This document shows, one piece after another, positions 52,795-61,305 of a stretch of 64,000 bases of DNA. The DNA lies in assembly GCF_029433105.1 (NCBI RefSeq), contig NZ_JARNTW010000003.1, forward strand, positions 496,001-560,000, read 5' to 3'. Each line of letters begins with the position of its first letter. Within the stretch, counting starts at the first letter, position 1. Source of the stretch: Runella sp. MFBS21 (GTDB lineage: Bacteria; Bacteroidota; Bacteroidia; Cytophagales; Spirosomataceae). Position numbers and translations under genes: made by a program. The notes below the pieces were generated by a model. That model did not search any database. It worked only from the letters and a program-made list of their open reading frames with translations, and was not told the origin of the DNA.

Positions 52795-55299
52795 ATGGCT
52801 ACCAATCCTTACCCTTTTGAAGGACTTTCTGACGACCAAGTAGTCGCCGCTCGCCAACAAAATGGTGATAATTCTCTCCAGAAAAGCACCAACACTGCTT
52901 GGCTGGCATCGCTTAAAGATGCAGTCACAGAGCCTATGTTTTTACTGTTGGTAGCTTGCACTGTCATTTATTTTTCGTTGGGCGAAACCTCCGAAGGTTT
53001 TTTTATGCTAGGTGCCATTGTGCTGGTATCCACAATTTCGTTTTACCAAGATTCTCGTAGCAAAAAAGCATTGGAAGCGCTTAAAAGCTTTTCGCAAGCC
53101 GCCGCCAATGTGATTCGCAACAATCAACTCACTAAAATCGCCATCGATGACGTAGTCGTGGGCGATTATGTGGTGGTCTCGGAAGGTGAGCTTGTGCCTG
53201 CCGATGGTAAAGTAAAGCAAATCAACGACTTCTCTGTCAATGAATCTCTTCTCACAGGCGAAGCTTTTGCGATTCATAAAGAACTTGATGCTACTGATAA
53301 TAGCGAAGTATACCGAGGCTCATTGGTGCAGTCAGGTCAATGTATATTTGAAGTAACCGCCGTTGGAATCCATACCAAGCTAGGTCAAATTGGCAAATCT
53401 CTTCAAGAAATTGAAACCGAAAAAACACCCCTCCAATTACAAATCGAAAACTTCGTCAAAAAAATGGCAGCGGTGGGAATAGTGGTTTTCCTGCTGATTT
53501 GGGGGATTAATTATTTCCAATCGCGCGATATTTTGGCAAGTTTACTCAAAGGACTTACCATTGCAATGTCGGTATTGCCCGAAGAAATTCCCGTGGCATT
53601 TGCCACTTTTATGGCTTTGGGAGCGTGGCGATTGATGCAGCAAGGGGTGATTGTCAAACAAACCCAAACGGTGGAGGCGTTGGGTTCGGCCACTGTCATT
53701 TGTACTGACAAAACGGGCACTATCACCGAAAACAAAATGGAGCTTCATCGGATTTATGTTTTTGAAACTGACCAAACTCTTGCTCCTAATCAATGGCACC
53801 AAGCGGCGGCCCAACGGCTTATTGCTACCGCGATGTGGGCCAGTGAACCCGTACCTTTTGACCCCATGGAGAAGGCACTACACGAAACTTATCAACGATT
53901 GGCCTCCGTCGACGAACGCCCTCTTTACAAGTTCGTCCATGAATATCCCCTGTCGGGCAAGCCTCCTATGATGACGCATATCTTTGAAAATGAGGCTCAT
54001 CAACGTATCGTTGCTTGCAAAGGAGCCCCCGAAGGAATTATCCACCTTGCGCAGCTCTCTGAGAAGGAGCAGTCACATTGTCGTCAGCAAATAGCCTCAC
54101 TAGCCGCTGATGGTCTCCGAGTACTAGGCGTAGGTATTGCCTCTTATGAGGGTGACGTTTTTCCAGAAGAACAACAAGATTTTTCGTTCAAATTTTTAGG
54201 ATTAGTTGGTTTTTATGACCCTCCCAAACCCAACATTGGGCATGTTTTTAAACAATTTTATGATGCCGGAATTCAGGTCAAAATCATCACAGGCGACAAT
54301 TCTCTCACTACGGCGGCTATTGCCAAGCAAGCGCATTTTCGTAGTTCCTCACCTCCGCTTACAGGGGCTGAACTCCTGCAACTAGACGCCGATGCCCAAG
54401 CCCGTAAGATTGCCGAAACCAGCATTTTTACTCGTATGTTTCCCGAAGCCAAACTAAAGATTATCAACACTTTAAAAGCCCAACACCAAATAGTAGGTAT
54501 GACAGGCGACGGAGTCAATGATGGACCTGCGCTCAAGGCTGCCCACATCGGCATTGCTATGGGTAAGCGCGGCTCAGAAATTGCCAAGCAAGCTTCCTCG
54601 CTGATTTTAATGGACGATGACTTCGGAAAAATGGTGGACGCCGTAGCCATGGGTCGAAAAATTTATAACAACCTCAAAAAAGCCATTCAGTATATTATCT
54701 CTATTCATATTCCTATTATTTTGACGGTGGCTATTCCGTTGATTTTGGGGTGGGCCTATCCTGCTATTTTCACGCCCGTTCACGTTATTTTTTTAGAACT
54801 CATCATGGGGCCTACATGCTCGATTGTCTATGAAAATGAACCTCTCGAAAAAAACAGTATGCTCCAACCACCCCGCCCGATTACCGATACATTCCTAAGC
54901 CTTAAAGAGCTATCAATCAGCATCATACAAGGACTCTCCATTACCTTTGGTACTTTGATGGCTTATCAATATGCCCTTCATCAAGGCTATGATGAATCCC
55001 TTACCCGTACAATGGTGTTTACGACTTTGGTAATAGCCAATGTATTTTTGACCTTGGTCAATCGCTCCTTTCGTGAATCACTCCTGACAAGTTTTCAGTA
55101 CAAAAACAACCTCCTGCTAGGCATCATTTTGTTGACCGTGTTGATGTTGTTTGCTTTGATTTATATACCATTGTTTGCCGATTTTTTCCAGTTATCGCCT
55201 TTGTCAAGCAAAGACTTGGGGATCGCTTCGATGATTGGTTTTTTGACCACTGTTTGGTTTGAAATCTACAAATGGCGAAAAAGGCAAAAAAGCCTATAA
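52795..55299 (+). CDS. Cation-translocating P-type ATPase (P2, Ca2+-type)
   Basis: 834 residues. Phosphorylation site Asp305 in CTDKTGTITENKM; helix-4 motif PEEIPVAFATFMALGAW from Pro262 (ion site); TGD at 440s region and hinge TGDGVNDGPALKAAHIGIAMGKRGSEIAKQASSLIL with Asp572 and Asp576. The actuator motif is LTGEAFAIHKEL. The variant PEEIP instead of PEGLP occurs in a Bacteroidota subgroup whose ion is not settled, so Ca2+ is only the likeliest. About ten membrane helices. Confidence 0.93.
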   Translation: MATNPYPFEGLSDDQVVAARQQNGDNSLQKSTNTAWLASLKDAVTEPMFLLLVACTVIYFSLGETSEGFFMLGAIVLVSTISFYQDSRSKKALEALKSFSQAAANVIRNNQLTKIAIDDVVVGDYVVVSEGELVPADGKVKQINDFSVNESLLTGEAFAIHKELDATDNSEVYRGSLVQSGQCIFEVTAVGIHTKLGQIGKSLQEIETEKTPLQLQIENFVKKMAAVGIVVFLLIWGINYFQSRDILASLLKGLTIAMSVLPEEIPVAFATFMALGAWRLMQQGVIVKQTQTVEALGSATVICTDKTGTITENKMELHRIYVFETDQTLAPNQWHQAAAQRLIATAMWASEPVPFDPMEKALHETYQRLASVDERPLYKFVHEYPLSGKPPMMTHIFENEAHQRIVACKGAPEGIIHLAQLSEKEQSHCRQQIASLAADGLRVLGVGIASYEGDVFPEEQQDFSFKFLGLVGFYDPPKPNIGHVFKQFYDAGIQVKIITGDNSLTTAAIAKQAHFRSSSPPLTGAELLQLDADAQARKIAETSIFTRMFPEAKLKIINTLKAQHQIVGMTGDGVNDGPALKAAHIGIAMGKRGSEIAKQASSLILMDDDFGKMVDAVAMGRKIYNNLKKAIQYIISIHIPIILTVAIPLILGWAYPAIFTPVHVIFLELIMGPTCSIVYENEPLEKNSMLQPPRPITDTFLSLKELSISIIQGLSITFGTLMAYQYALHQGYDESLTRTMVFTTLVIANVFLTLVNRSFRESLLTSFQYKNNLLLGIILLTVLMLFALIYIPLFADFFQLSPLSSKDLGIASMIGFLTTVWFEIYKWRKRQKSL

Positions 55300-55412
55300 C
55301 GCTAATCCAACACACAATCTCCTAAAATCCGCTTTTTTATTGGGGACAAACTTTGGGTATTTTGTGTTTAAGAAGTATTCATTTAAGATAAAAATCAGGA
55401 GTAATCACCAAT

Positions 55413-57218
55413 ATGTCTGTTTTTGACGCCAAAGTCGAGCTAGCCAAAATCCCCTCTGAACCAGGAGTTTATCGTTATTTTAGCGAAGAAGAAGAAATTA
55501 TTTATGTAGGGAAAGCCAAAAATCTTCGCAATCGGGTAAGTAGTTATTTTATCAAAAATCACCCCGATCGCAAAACCCGCCGCTTGGTGAGTCAGATTAG
55601 GCGCATCGAATACACGATTGTCCATACAGAATTTGACGCTTTATTGCTCGAAAATCAGCTCATCAAAAAATACCAGCCGCGCTTCAATATTCTCTTGCGC
55701 GACGATAAATCTTATCCTTTTATTAAGGTCTTCCATGAGTCTTTTCCGCGCGTTGAAAGTACTCGGCGAGTGGAGAAAAAGACGGGTACTTTTTATGGCC
55801 CTTTTGCCAACGTAAAGGGGATGTATCATCTGCTTGATATGTTTCGCGAATTATACACTTTGCGAACCTGTTCCCTCAATCTTACCCCCCAAAACATCGA
55901 AGATGGTAAGTTTAAGGTATGCATGGAATATCACCTCAAACGCTGCAAAGGGCCCTGCGAAGGCAAACAATCACGCGAAGAATACGAAGAAGAAATCGCC
56001 CAAATTCATCAAATATTGAAAGGTCAACTCACTATTCCACAGCAGTATTTCAAAAAAAATATGATAGAAGCTGCCGAAAAATTGGAGTTTGAGAAGGCGC
56101 ACCAATGGAAACAAAAGCTCGAAACCTTACAAAATTTCCAAGCCAAATCGACGGTAGTGAATCCCAAAATCGGCAATGTGGATGTCATAGCGATTGCCTC
56201 CGACGAAGAAGCGGCTTATGTCAATTATCTCAAAATCGTCAATGGCTATATCAACGGTGCCCAAACCCTCGAAATCAAGAAAAAACTCGACGAAACCGAC
56301 GAGGAAATCTTGGCACTCGTGCTTTTTGAAATGCGAACCACCTTTGAAAGCGACGCCAAAGAAATCATTTCCAATGTCGACATCAACGTGGATTTTAAAG
56401 CCGAAATCACCATTCCTAAAATTGGTGACAAACGGAGTTTACTAGATATGGCACTCAAAAACGTTCATTTTTTCCGTAAAGAAAAAACCGAACGCAAGCT
56501 CATCGAAGCAAGTGCCACTACCAATCGCCGCGACCGTGTTTTGATTAAACTCAAAGCTGATTTACAGCTTAAAAACCTCCCAAGACACATCGAATGTTTC
56601 GATAACTCCAACATACAAGGTACCAATCCCGTAGCGGCGATGGTTTGTTTTAAAGAAGGTCGTCCTTCTAAGAAAGATTATCGACATTTTACCATCAAAA
56701 CCGTAGTGGGTCCCAACGATTTTGCGAGTATGCACGAAGTGGTGACGAGGCGCTATACACGCTTACTCGAAGAGCAAGCCGACCTCCCCGATTTGATTGT
56801 CATAGACGGTGGCAAAGGTCAATTGAGTGCCGCTTGTGATGCTCTCAAAGGCATTGGACTATATGGTAAAATACCCATCGTGGGAATTGCCAAACGCCTC
56901 GAAGAAATCTATTTTCCCGAAGATACTCTGCCGCTTTATATCGACAAAAAGTCAGAATCGCTGCGCCTTATTCAACAAATCCGCGACGAAGCGCACCGAT
57001 TTGCCATCACTTACCACCGCGACAAGCGCAGTAGAGCGGCGATTGTGAGTGAATTAGAAAACATAGAGGGAATCGGTAAAAAAACAGCCGCCAATCTCCT
57101 CAAAGAGTTTAGGAGCGTAAAAGCCATTCGCGAGGCAGAAGAAGAAAAAATCGCGGAGTTTGTAGGAAAAGACAAAGCCCACAAAGTCAAAGAATATTTT
57201 GCCAATATGGAGCAGTGA
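55413..57218 (+). CDS. uvrC: UvrABC excinuclease subunit C
   Basis: 601 residues. GIY-YIG nuclease at the N-terminus (EPGVYRYFSEEEEIIYVGKAKNLRNRVSSYF, residues 17-46) makes the 3' incision; a UVR motif (about 200-235) binds UvrB; the RNase H-like domain (HIECFDNSNIQGTNPVAAMVCFKEGRPSKKDYRHF, then DLIVIDGGKGQLSAACDALKGIG) makes the 5' incision; a C-terminal helix-hairpin-helix pair (ENIEGIGKKTAANLLKEFRSVKAIREA) binds DNA. Full length. Confidence 0.98.
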   Translation: MSVFDAKVELAKIPSEPGVYRYFSEEEEIIYVGKAKNLRNRVSSYFIKNHPDRKTRRLVSQIRRIEYTIVHTEFDALLLENQLIKKYQPRFNILLRDDKSYPFIKVFHESFPRVESTRRVEKKTGTFYGPFANVKGMYHLLDMFRELYTLRTCSLNLTPQNIEDGKFKVCMEYHLKRCKGPCEGKQSREEYEEEIAQIHQILKGQLTIPQQYFKKNMIEAAEKLEFEKAHQWKQKLETLQNFQAKSTVVNPKIGNVDVIAIASDEEAAYVNYLKIVNGYINGAQTLEIKKKLDETDEEILALVLFEMRTTFESDAKEIISNVDINVDFKAEITIPKIGDKRSLLDMALKNVHFFRKEKTERKLIEASATTNRRDRVLIKLKADLQLKNLPRHIECFDNSNIQGTNPVAAMVCFKEGRPSKKDYRHFTIKTVVGPNDFASMHEVVTRRYTRLLEEQADLPDLIVIDGGKGQLSAACDALKGIGLYGKIPIVGIAKRLEEIYFPEDTLPLYIDKKSESLRLIQQIRDEAHRFAITYHRDKRSRAAIVSELENIEGIGKKTAANLLKEFRSVKAIREAEEEKIAEFVGKDKAHKVKEYFANMEQ

Positions 57219-57228
57219 TTGATCTTGA

Positions 57229-57281
57229 AACAAACTTGGCAAGTTTTTTATTTATGAATCTTCAAACTTGCCAAGTTTGTT
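57229..57281. repeat. Long palindromic repeat / terminator after uvrC
   Basis: Perfect 18-bp arms AACAAACTTGGCAAGTTT and AAACTTGCCAAGTTTGTT around a 17-nt loop, 11 bp after the uvrC stop and 14 bp before the convergent ytxJ end. The left arm runs into a T tract in the loop (TTTTTTATTTATG). Arms resemble the palindromes near 50.2 and 63.0 kb. Confidence 0.85.
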
Positions 57282-57295
57282 ATGCAAAACTTCTG

Positions 57296-57643
57296 TCACC
57301 CTAAAACCGATACCTGAGCTTTGATGTCTTCAAACGAAATATCAAAATGAGAAGCATCGAAGATACTTTCGCCCTTGTGAATGATAAGCGCCTGAGGAGA
57401 TTCGTGCCATACTCCAAACTCCTCCGCAACTTGATTAGAGATGGAACGATTGGCAATCAAATCCAAAAAATAAGGTTTGAGCGTACCCACTTCTCCTTGT
57501 TTCCAATTACGCTCCAAACGCCCAAGTGTCGCCGAACTAATAGAGCAACGAGTGCTGTGTTTATAAATCAAAATCGGATGTTCAAAAGACTCTTGCTTGA
57601 TTTCTTCTAATGCCGTAGCATTGGTAATCTGATGCCAATTCAT
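57296..57643 (-). CDS. ytxJ: YtxJ-type bacillithiol-system redox protein
   Basis: 115 residues from ATG 57643; the frame is open 36 codons further upstream but that part is low-complexity. Thioredoxin-like fold with the monothiol bacilliredoxin site: IYKHSTRCSISSATLGRLERNW, Cys33 single cysteine. Homologues are thought to reduce bacillithiol-mixed disulfides, so the organism probably makes bacillithiol. No bacillithiol-synthesis genes are in view. Confidence 0.93.
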   Translation of the reverse strand: MNWHQITNATALEEIKQESFEHPILIYKHSTRCSISSATLGRLERNWKQGEVGTLKPYFLDLIANRSISNQVAEEFGVWHESPQALIIHKGESIFDASHFDISFEDIKAQVSVLG

Positions 57644-57729
57644 TTTGTCAATTCTTTTATAATGATTCCTACTGGAGGAATAAGTGTTATTTTTTAGGAA
57701 TAAAAGCTCATTTTTAGCGTAATCCCCTT

Positions 57730-57737
57730 TAGCTTTG
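57730..57737 (+). promoter_or_regulatory. Candidate -7 element for the Kdo-transferase gene
   Basis: TAGCTTTG matches TAnnTTTG, and would start transcription about 20 nt before the TTG start at 57764. There is no clear -33 TTG. Confidence 0.4.
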
Positions 57738-57763
57738 CCAACAAAACACAACCTATTCCAAAA

Positions 57764-59050
57764 TTGTTCGCTTTTTTATACACCCTTTTCATTCGATTTT
57801 CTTACGGGTTAGCACAGGTAGCTGCGCTTTTTCATCCCAAAACCCAAAAATGGGTAAAAGGGCAGCAAAATATCTGGAAATCGCTAGCCAAGCGCGATGC
57901 TTTTCTTCCAAAAACCACTTCTCATTCTTCGCTTTGCATTTGGTTTCACTCAGCTTCATTAGGCGAATTTGAACAAGGAAGGCCCGTTATCGAAGCTTGT
58001 CGAAAATTATATCCAAACGCCAAACTCGTCCTGACCTTTTTCTCTCCTTCGGGATACGAACACCGCCAAAATTACGACCAAGTAGACGTGGTAAGCTATT
58101 TGCCACTTGATACCCCTGCCAACGTCTCCCGTTTTTTAGATATTATCCAGCCTGATATTGCTTTGTTTATTAAATACGAATTTTGGTATCATTACTTGTC
58201 CGAACTCAAAAAAAGACAAATTCCAGCCCTACTTTTCTCAGCTATCTTTCGTCCCAATCAGCTATTTTTTAAATCTTATGGCGGTTTTTATCGAAAACTA
58301 CTTTTTTGTTTAGATACTATTTTAGTGCAAAATCAAGCCTCAGCCCAATTGCTTCGGCAGATTCACTATCCAAACGTCATAATTGCCGGTGACACCCGCC
58401 TCGACCGCGTCGTACAAATTGCCTCACAAGCCCGTAACTACCCTCTCATCAAGGAATTTAAAGGCCATAATCCCTTAATGATAGTAGGCTCCGCTTGGCC
58501 AGACGACCTTGAAGTGATTATTCCGTTTATTAATCAATTTAGGAAGCCCCTCAAAGTCATCATCGCACCCCATGAAATCAATGCTGAACAAATAAAAAAG
58601 TGGCAACAACAACTTCAAGTACCTTCGGCTACTTATCTTGAGCACTTGCCCCAAGGACATATTTCTTCTGAAGTTTCTGTTTTGTTTCTTGATACGGTGG
58701 GGATGCTTTCTTCGATGTATCGTTATGCTGATTTTGTGTTTGTAGGAGGGGCATTTAAGGATGGACTTCACAATACCATGGAGCCGGCGGTGTTTGGAAT
58801 GCCTATTTTTTTTGGTCAACCTTACTTTAAAAAGTTCCAAGAAGCCTTAGATTTGCTGCAGTTGGGCGGAGCTATTACGGTAAAAGATACTCAAGAATTC
58901 AATAAAACTTTCACAGAACTGTATGATGACTTAACTTTGCGGCGCCAAAAAGGCGAAATTTGCCGCACTTATGTACACCAAAACAGTGGAGCTACCGAAA
59001 AAGTAATGCAGCAGATAAGTCAAATTTTAAATAAAAAGATTTTCCACTAG
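57764..59050 (+). CDS. waaA: 3-deoxy-D-manno-octulosonic acid transferase (KdtA/WaaA)
   Basis: 428 residues starting at a TTG (57764); the next in-frame starts lie inside the conserved N-terminus and the frame begins with the family pattern FLYTLFIRFSYGLAQVAALFHPKTQKWVKGQQN. Adds Kdo to lipid A precursor at the inner membrane. Visible: WFHSASLGEFEQGRPVIEA (conserved Glu of the GEFEQ motif), LVLTFFSPSGYE, PDIALFIKYEFWYHYLSELKKRQIPALLFSAIFR, GDTRLDRV, and VFVGGAFKDGLHNTMEPAVFGMPIFFGQPYFKKFQEALDLL. Typical length. Confidence 0.95.
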   Translation: MFAFLYTLFIRFSYGLAQVAALFHPKTQKWVKGQQNIWKSLAKRDAFLPKTTSHSSLCIWFHSASLGEFEQGRPVIEACRKLYPNAKLVLTFFSPSGYEHRQNYDQVDVVSYLPLDTPANVSRFLDIIQPDIALFIKYEFWYHYLSELKKRQIPALLFSAIFRPNQLFFKSYGGFYRKLLFCLDTILVQNQASAQLLRQIHYPNVIIAGDTRLDRVVQIASQARNYPLIKEFKGHNPLMIVGSAWPDDLEVIIPFINQFRKPLKVIIAPHEINAEQIKKWQQQLQVPSATYLEHLPQGHISSEVSVLFLDTVGMLSSMYRYADFVFVGGAFKDGLHNTMEPAVFGMPIFFGQPYFKKFQEALDLLQLGGAITVKDTQEFNKTFTELYDDLTLRRQKGEICRTYVHQNSGATEKVMQQISQILNKKIFH

Positions 59051-59192
59051 TCCCAAAAACCAAATCCAGTATTTAGTCGTAATTTATATAAAAGCCTTTT
59101 GATTGCGACAAATATCATTTTTTGTGAGTAAAACTTTAGGCTTTTTGGATTATCAATAAAAACAGGATAAGCCAATCGCTCATCCCATACAT

Positions 59193-59543
59193 ATGCAAAC
59201 ATCCGATCAAACTCATTGGCTTGCCCGCCTCCAGAACAAATGGGGCTTGAAAAACACTTGGCAAGTAATCGCAGTCTTACTGACCTTCACTTTTGCAGGT
59301 TCTTCCGTAGTATGGTTCCGTAAAGGGTTATTTTATCTTCTAGGATATGATGAAACTACCCCTTTTTGGCTCAAAACCGTCACTTATCTTATCTTCATTT
59401 TCCCAACCTACCAAACGCTCCTACTTCTTTATGGTTTTTTGTTTGGTCAGTTTAGTTTCTTTTGGGAAAAAGAAAAAAAGATGATTGCATGGATTAAGAA
59501 TAAAATCAATGGCAAAAAAGCCGTTATAGAAGAAAAAGCCTAG
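59193..59543 (+). CDS. Small two-TM protein, DUF6787-like
   Basis: 116 residues. Begins with an amphipathic WLARLQNKWGLKNTWQVIAVLLTFTFAGSSVVWFRKGLFYLLG and continues with a second helix (LKTVTYLIFIFPTYQTLLLLYGFLFGQFSFFWEKEKKM). The motif FGQFxFFWxxEKKM is widespread in Bacteroidota small membrane proteins. Function unknown. Confidence 0.75.
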   Translation: MQTSDQTHWLARLQNKWGLKNTWQVIAVLLTFTFAGSSVVWFRKGLFYLLGYDETTPFWLKTVTYLIFIFPTYQTLLLLYGFLFGQFSFFWEKEKKMIAWIKNKINGKKAVIEEKA

Positions 59544-59628
59544 TTAGCCAAATCCAGCAGGGCATGGTGGTTTTCAGATATATTCAGTAGCAGTTTGAGT
59601 ATATGTGTGTTGAGTTATTCATTCGTCA

Positions 59629-60018
59629 ATGTTATCCAAACGGTACATAGCACTTTTTCTTTTAATGCTTATCAGTTTCAAATCGCTGGTGGTACCGTTT
59701 ATTTATTTGGATTTTGAATTGCGCAAAGAATACATCATCCAAAACCTCTGCGAAAATCGCTTCAATCCCCAACTACACTGCGATGGCAAATGCTACCTGG
59801 CCAAGCAACTCAAAAAAGTAGCGCAAGAACACGCCCGCGACGCGGCTCAAAAACAAAGCGAAAGCACAAAAAAAATCTTTCTAGAAATATTTGAAGTTCT
59901 TTCACCTGAACTTCAAATCCAGAAAGTATTTCATGAAAAGTCATTGGACTTTTTTCCTTTCTACTCTCTTATTCAAAAAGGTTTTACTTTAAAGCCTCTC
60001 CTACCTCCTATTGCCTAG
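59629..60018 (+). CDS. Small exported or membrane-anchored cysteine-motif protein
   Basis: 129 residues. An N-terminal helix (YIALFLLMLISFKSLVVPFIYLDF) is followed by FELRKEYIIQNLCENRFNPQLHCDGKCYLAKQLKKVAQ. The three cysteines in LCENR...LHCDGKCYL (Cys41, Cys51, Cys55 approximately) form a compact pattern that recurs in Bacteroidota small proteins and could bind a metal. The rest is charged and helical. Function unknown; placed between small-protein genes, transcribed the same way. Confidence 0.65.
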   Translation: MLSKRYIALFLLMLISFKSLVVPFIYLDFELRKEYIIQNLCENRFNPQLHCDGKCYLAKQLKKVAQEHARDAAQKQSESTKKIFLEIFEVLSPELQIQKVFHEKSLDFFPFYSLIQKGFTLKPLLPPIA

Positions 60019-60087
60019 TTTGTATCTCTGGCGCTGACAACACCTTTTTGTAAACAAACTTTTTCTAACAAGGCAATCCACATTCCA

Positions 60088-60528
60088 ATGAAACTCAATT
60101 CATTGCTTATAGTATTGGCTATAAGTATCGCTTCTTGCCAAACCCAAGAACAAAAACAAATCGACACCCTCGAAAAAGAGGTAATGATGATTCACGATGC
60201 TGTCATGCCCAAAATGGGCGAATTGATAGCTTTGCAAAGCGCCCTCAGTAAGCACATTGCTCATACTGACAGTCTTCTTAAAATTACCCCTAGCGATACC
60301 TCTCTTCAAAATACCCTGCGACAATCTACTATGCTTGCTACCGACCTCAAAAAGGCAGATGATGGTATGATGAATTGGATGCATCAATACAAAGGTGACT
60401 CGCTCAAAAAACTTCCTTCCAAGGAGGCAATCCAAGCACTTACCCAAGAAAAAATCAAAATCGAACAAGTAAGCGACAACATGCTGAAAAGCATCGAAGA
60501 CACGCAACAATTATTAAAGATAAAATGA
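60088..60528 (+). CDS. Coiled-coil lipoprotein
   Basis: 146 residues. Lipoprotein signal with predicted Cys17 (LAISIASCQTQ). The mature part is helical with heptads (EQKQIDTLEKEVMMIHDAVMPKMGELIALQSALSKHI... and DLKKADDGMMNWMHQY). Resembles the 'viral A-type inclusion protein' type of small Bacteroidota lipoproteins. Function unknown. Confidence 0.7.
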   Translation: MKLNSLLIVLAISIASCQTQEQKQIDTLEKEVMMIHDAVMPKMGELIALQSALSKHIAHTDSLLKITPSDTSLQNTLRQSTMLATDLKKADDGMMNWMHQYKGDSLKKLPSKEAIQALTQEKIKIEQVSDNMLKSIEDTQQLLKIK

Positions 60529-60679
60529 AGAATCCCAAAAAGCGATGATTGTTTCACAACTGGTTTCTGATTTATAAGAGGCTTTTTGTACATTTGAGTG
60601 CATTAGATATTCAAAAATCAGTACAAGGCTCCCTATGGAGCCTTATTTCATCCATCACAACACTAAAAGCAATTTATTC

Positions 60680-61228
60680 ATGAAAATCAGCCGTAAATCA
60701 GCCATTCACACCCTCACAGGAAGCTTACTCTCCATTCCTTTTGTGGGAATGTCGCGAAGTCGTAAAGACCTTCAAAATTTTAGTCAAGAATTTTCAAGTG
60801 CGTGGAAACGCTCATTAGATTATACCATTACTGTTTTTAATCAAATGCCGGAAGAGCATTTAGATTATAAATACACGCCCGAGTCCTTCTCATTTCGTAC
60901 CCAATTTGTGCATTGCATTGTGTTTTCTTCTCTTCAGTTTGCGGGTCGGTTAGAAATCAAAAACCCTTATGAAAACAAAAAAGATTGGAACAAAATCACC
61001 AAAACCCAATTGGCTGACGAAATAAAGGGATTTTATACATGGGTCGAAAAAGTAGCTAGTGAAGTTTCTCCCGAACGCCTTGCCAAAGAAGAGGCATTTG
61101 CCGGTGGAAAGCTCCAAGTATGGCAATTTTTTTATGCCATGGAAAACCACATCATTCACCATCGAGGCCAAGCGATCTGCTATCTCCGTCTCAAGGGCAT
61201 TACACCCGAAGGCTACGTAGGTTGGTAA
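60680..61228 (+). CDS. DinB-superfamily protein with N-terminal export signal
   Basis: 182 residues from ATG 60680 (MKISRKSAIHTLTGSLLSIPFVGMSRS); 15 in-frame codons upstream are not needed. The start looks like a twin-arginine-type or Sec signal (SRK, then a hydrophobic stretch). The fold is a DinB helical bundle with its histidines kept: VHCIVFSSLQFAG near residue 72 and ENHIIHHRGQ near 155. Export of a DinB protein is uncommon. Function unknown. Confidence 0.8.
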   Translation: MKISRKSAIHTLTGSLLSIPFVGMSRSRKDLQNFSQEFSSAWKRSLDYTITVFNQMPEEHLDYKYTPESFSFRTQFVHCIVFSSLQFAGRLEIKNPYENKKDWNKITKTQLADEIKGFYTWVEKVASEVSPERLAKEEAFAGGKLQVWQFFYAMENHIIHHRGQAICYLRLKGITPEGYVGW

Positions 61229-61305
61229 CCTAAACATAATTTCAAATTCATGAATTGCAGAGGCGCGTTATTTACTTTTATAAAGCATATTTTGATAAAT
61301 ATTAA

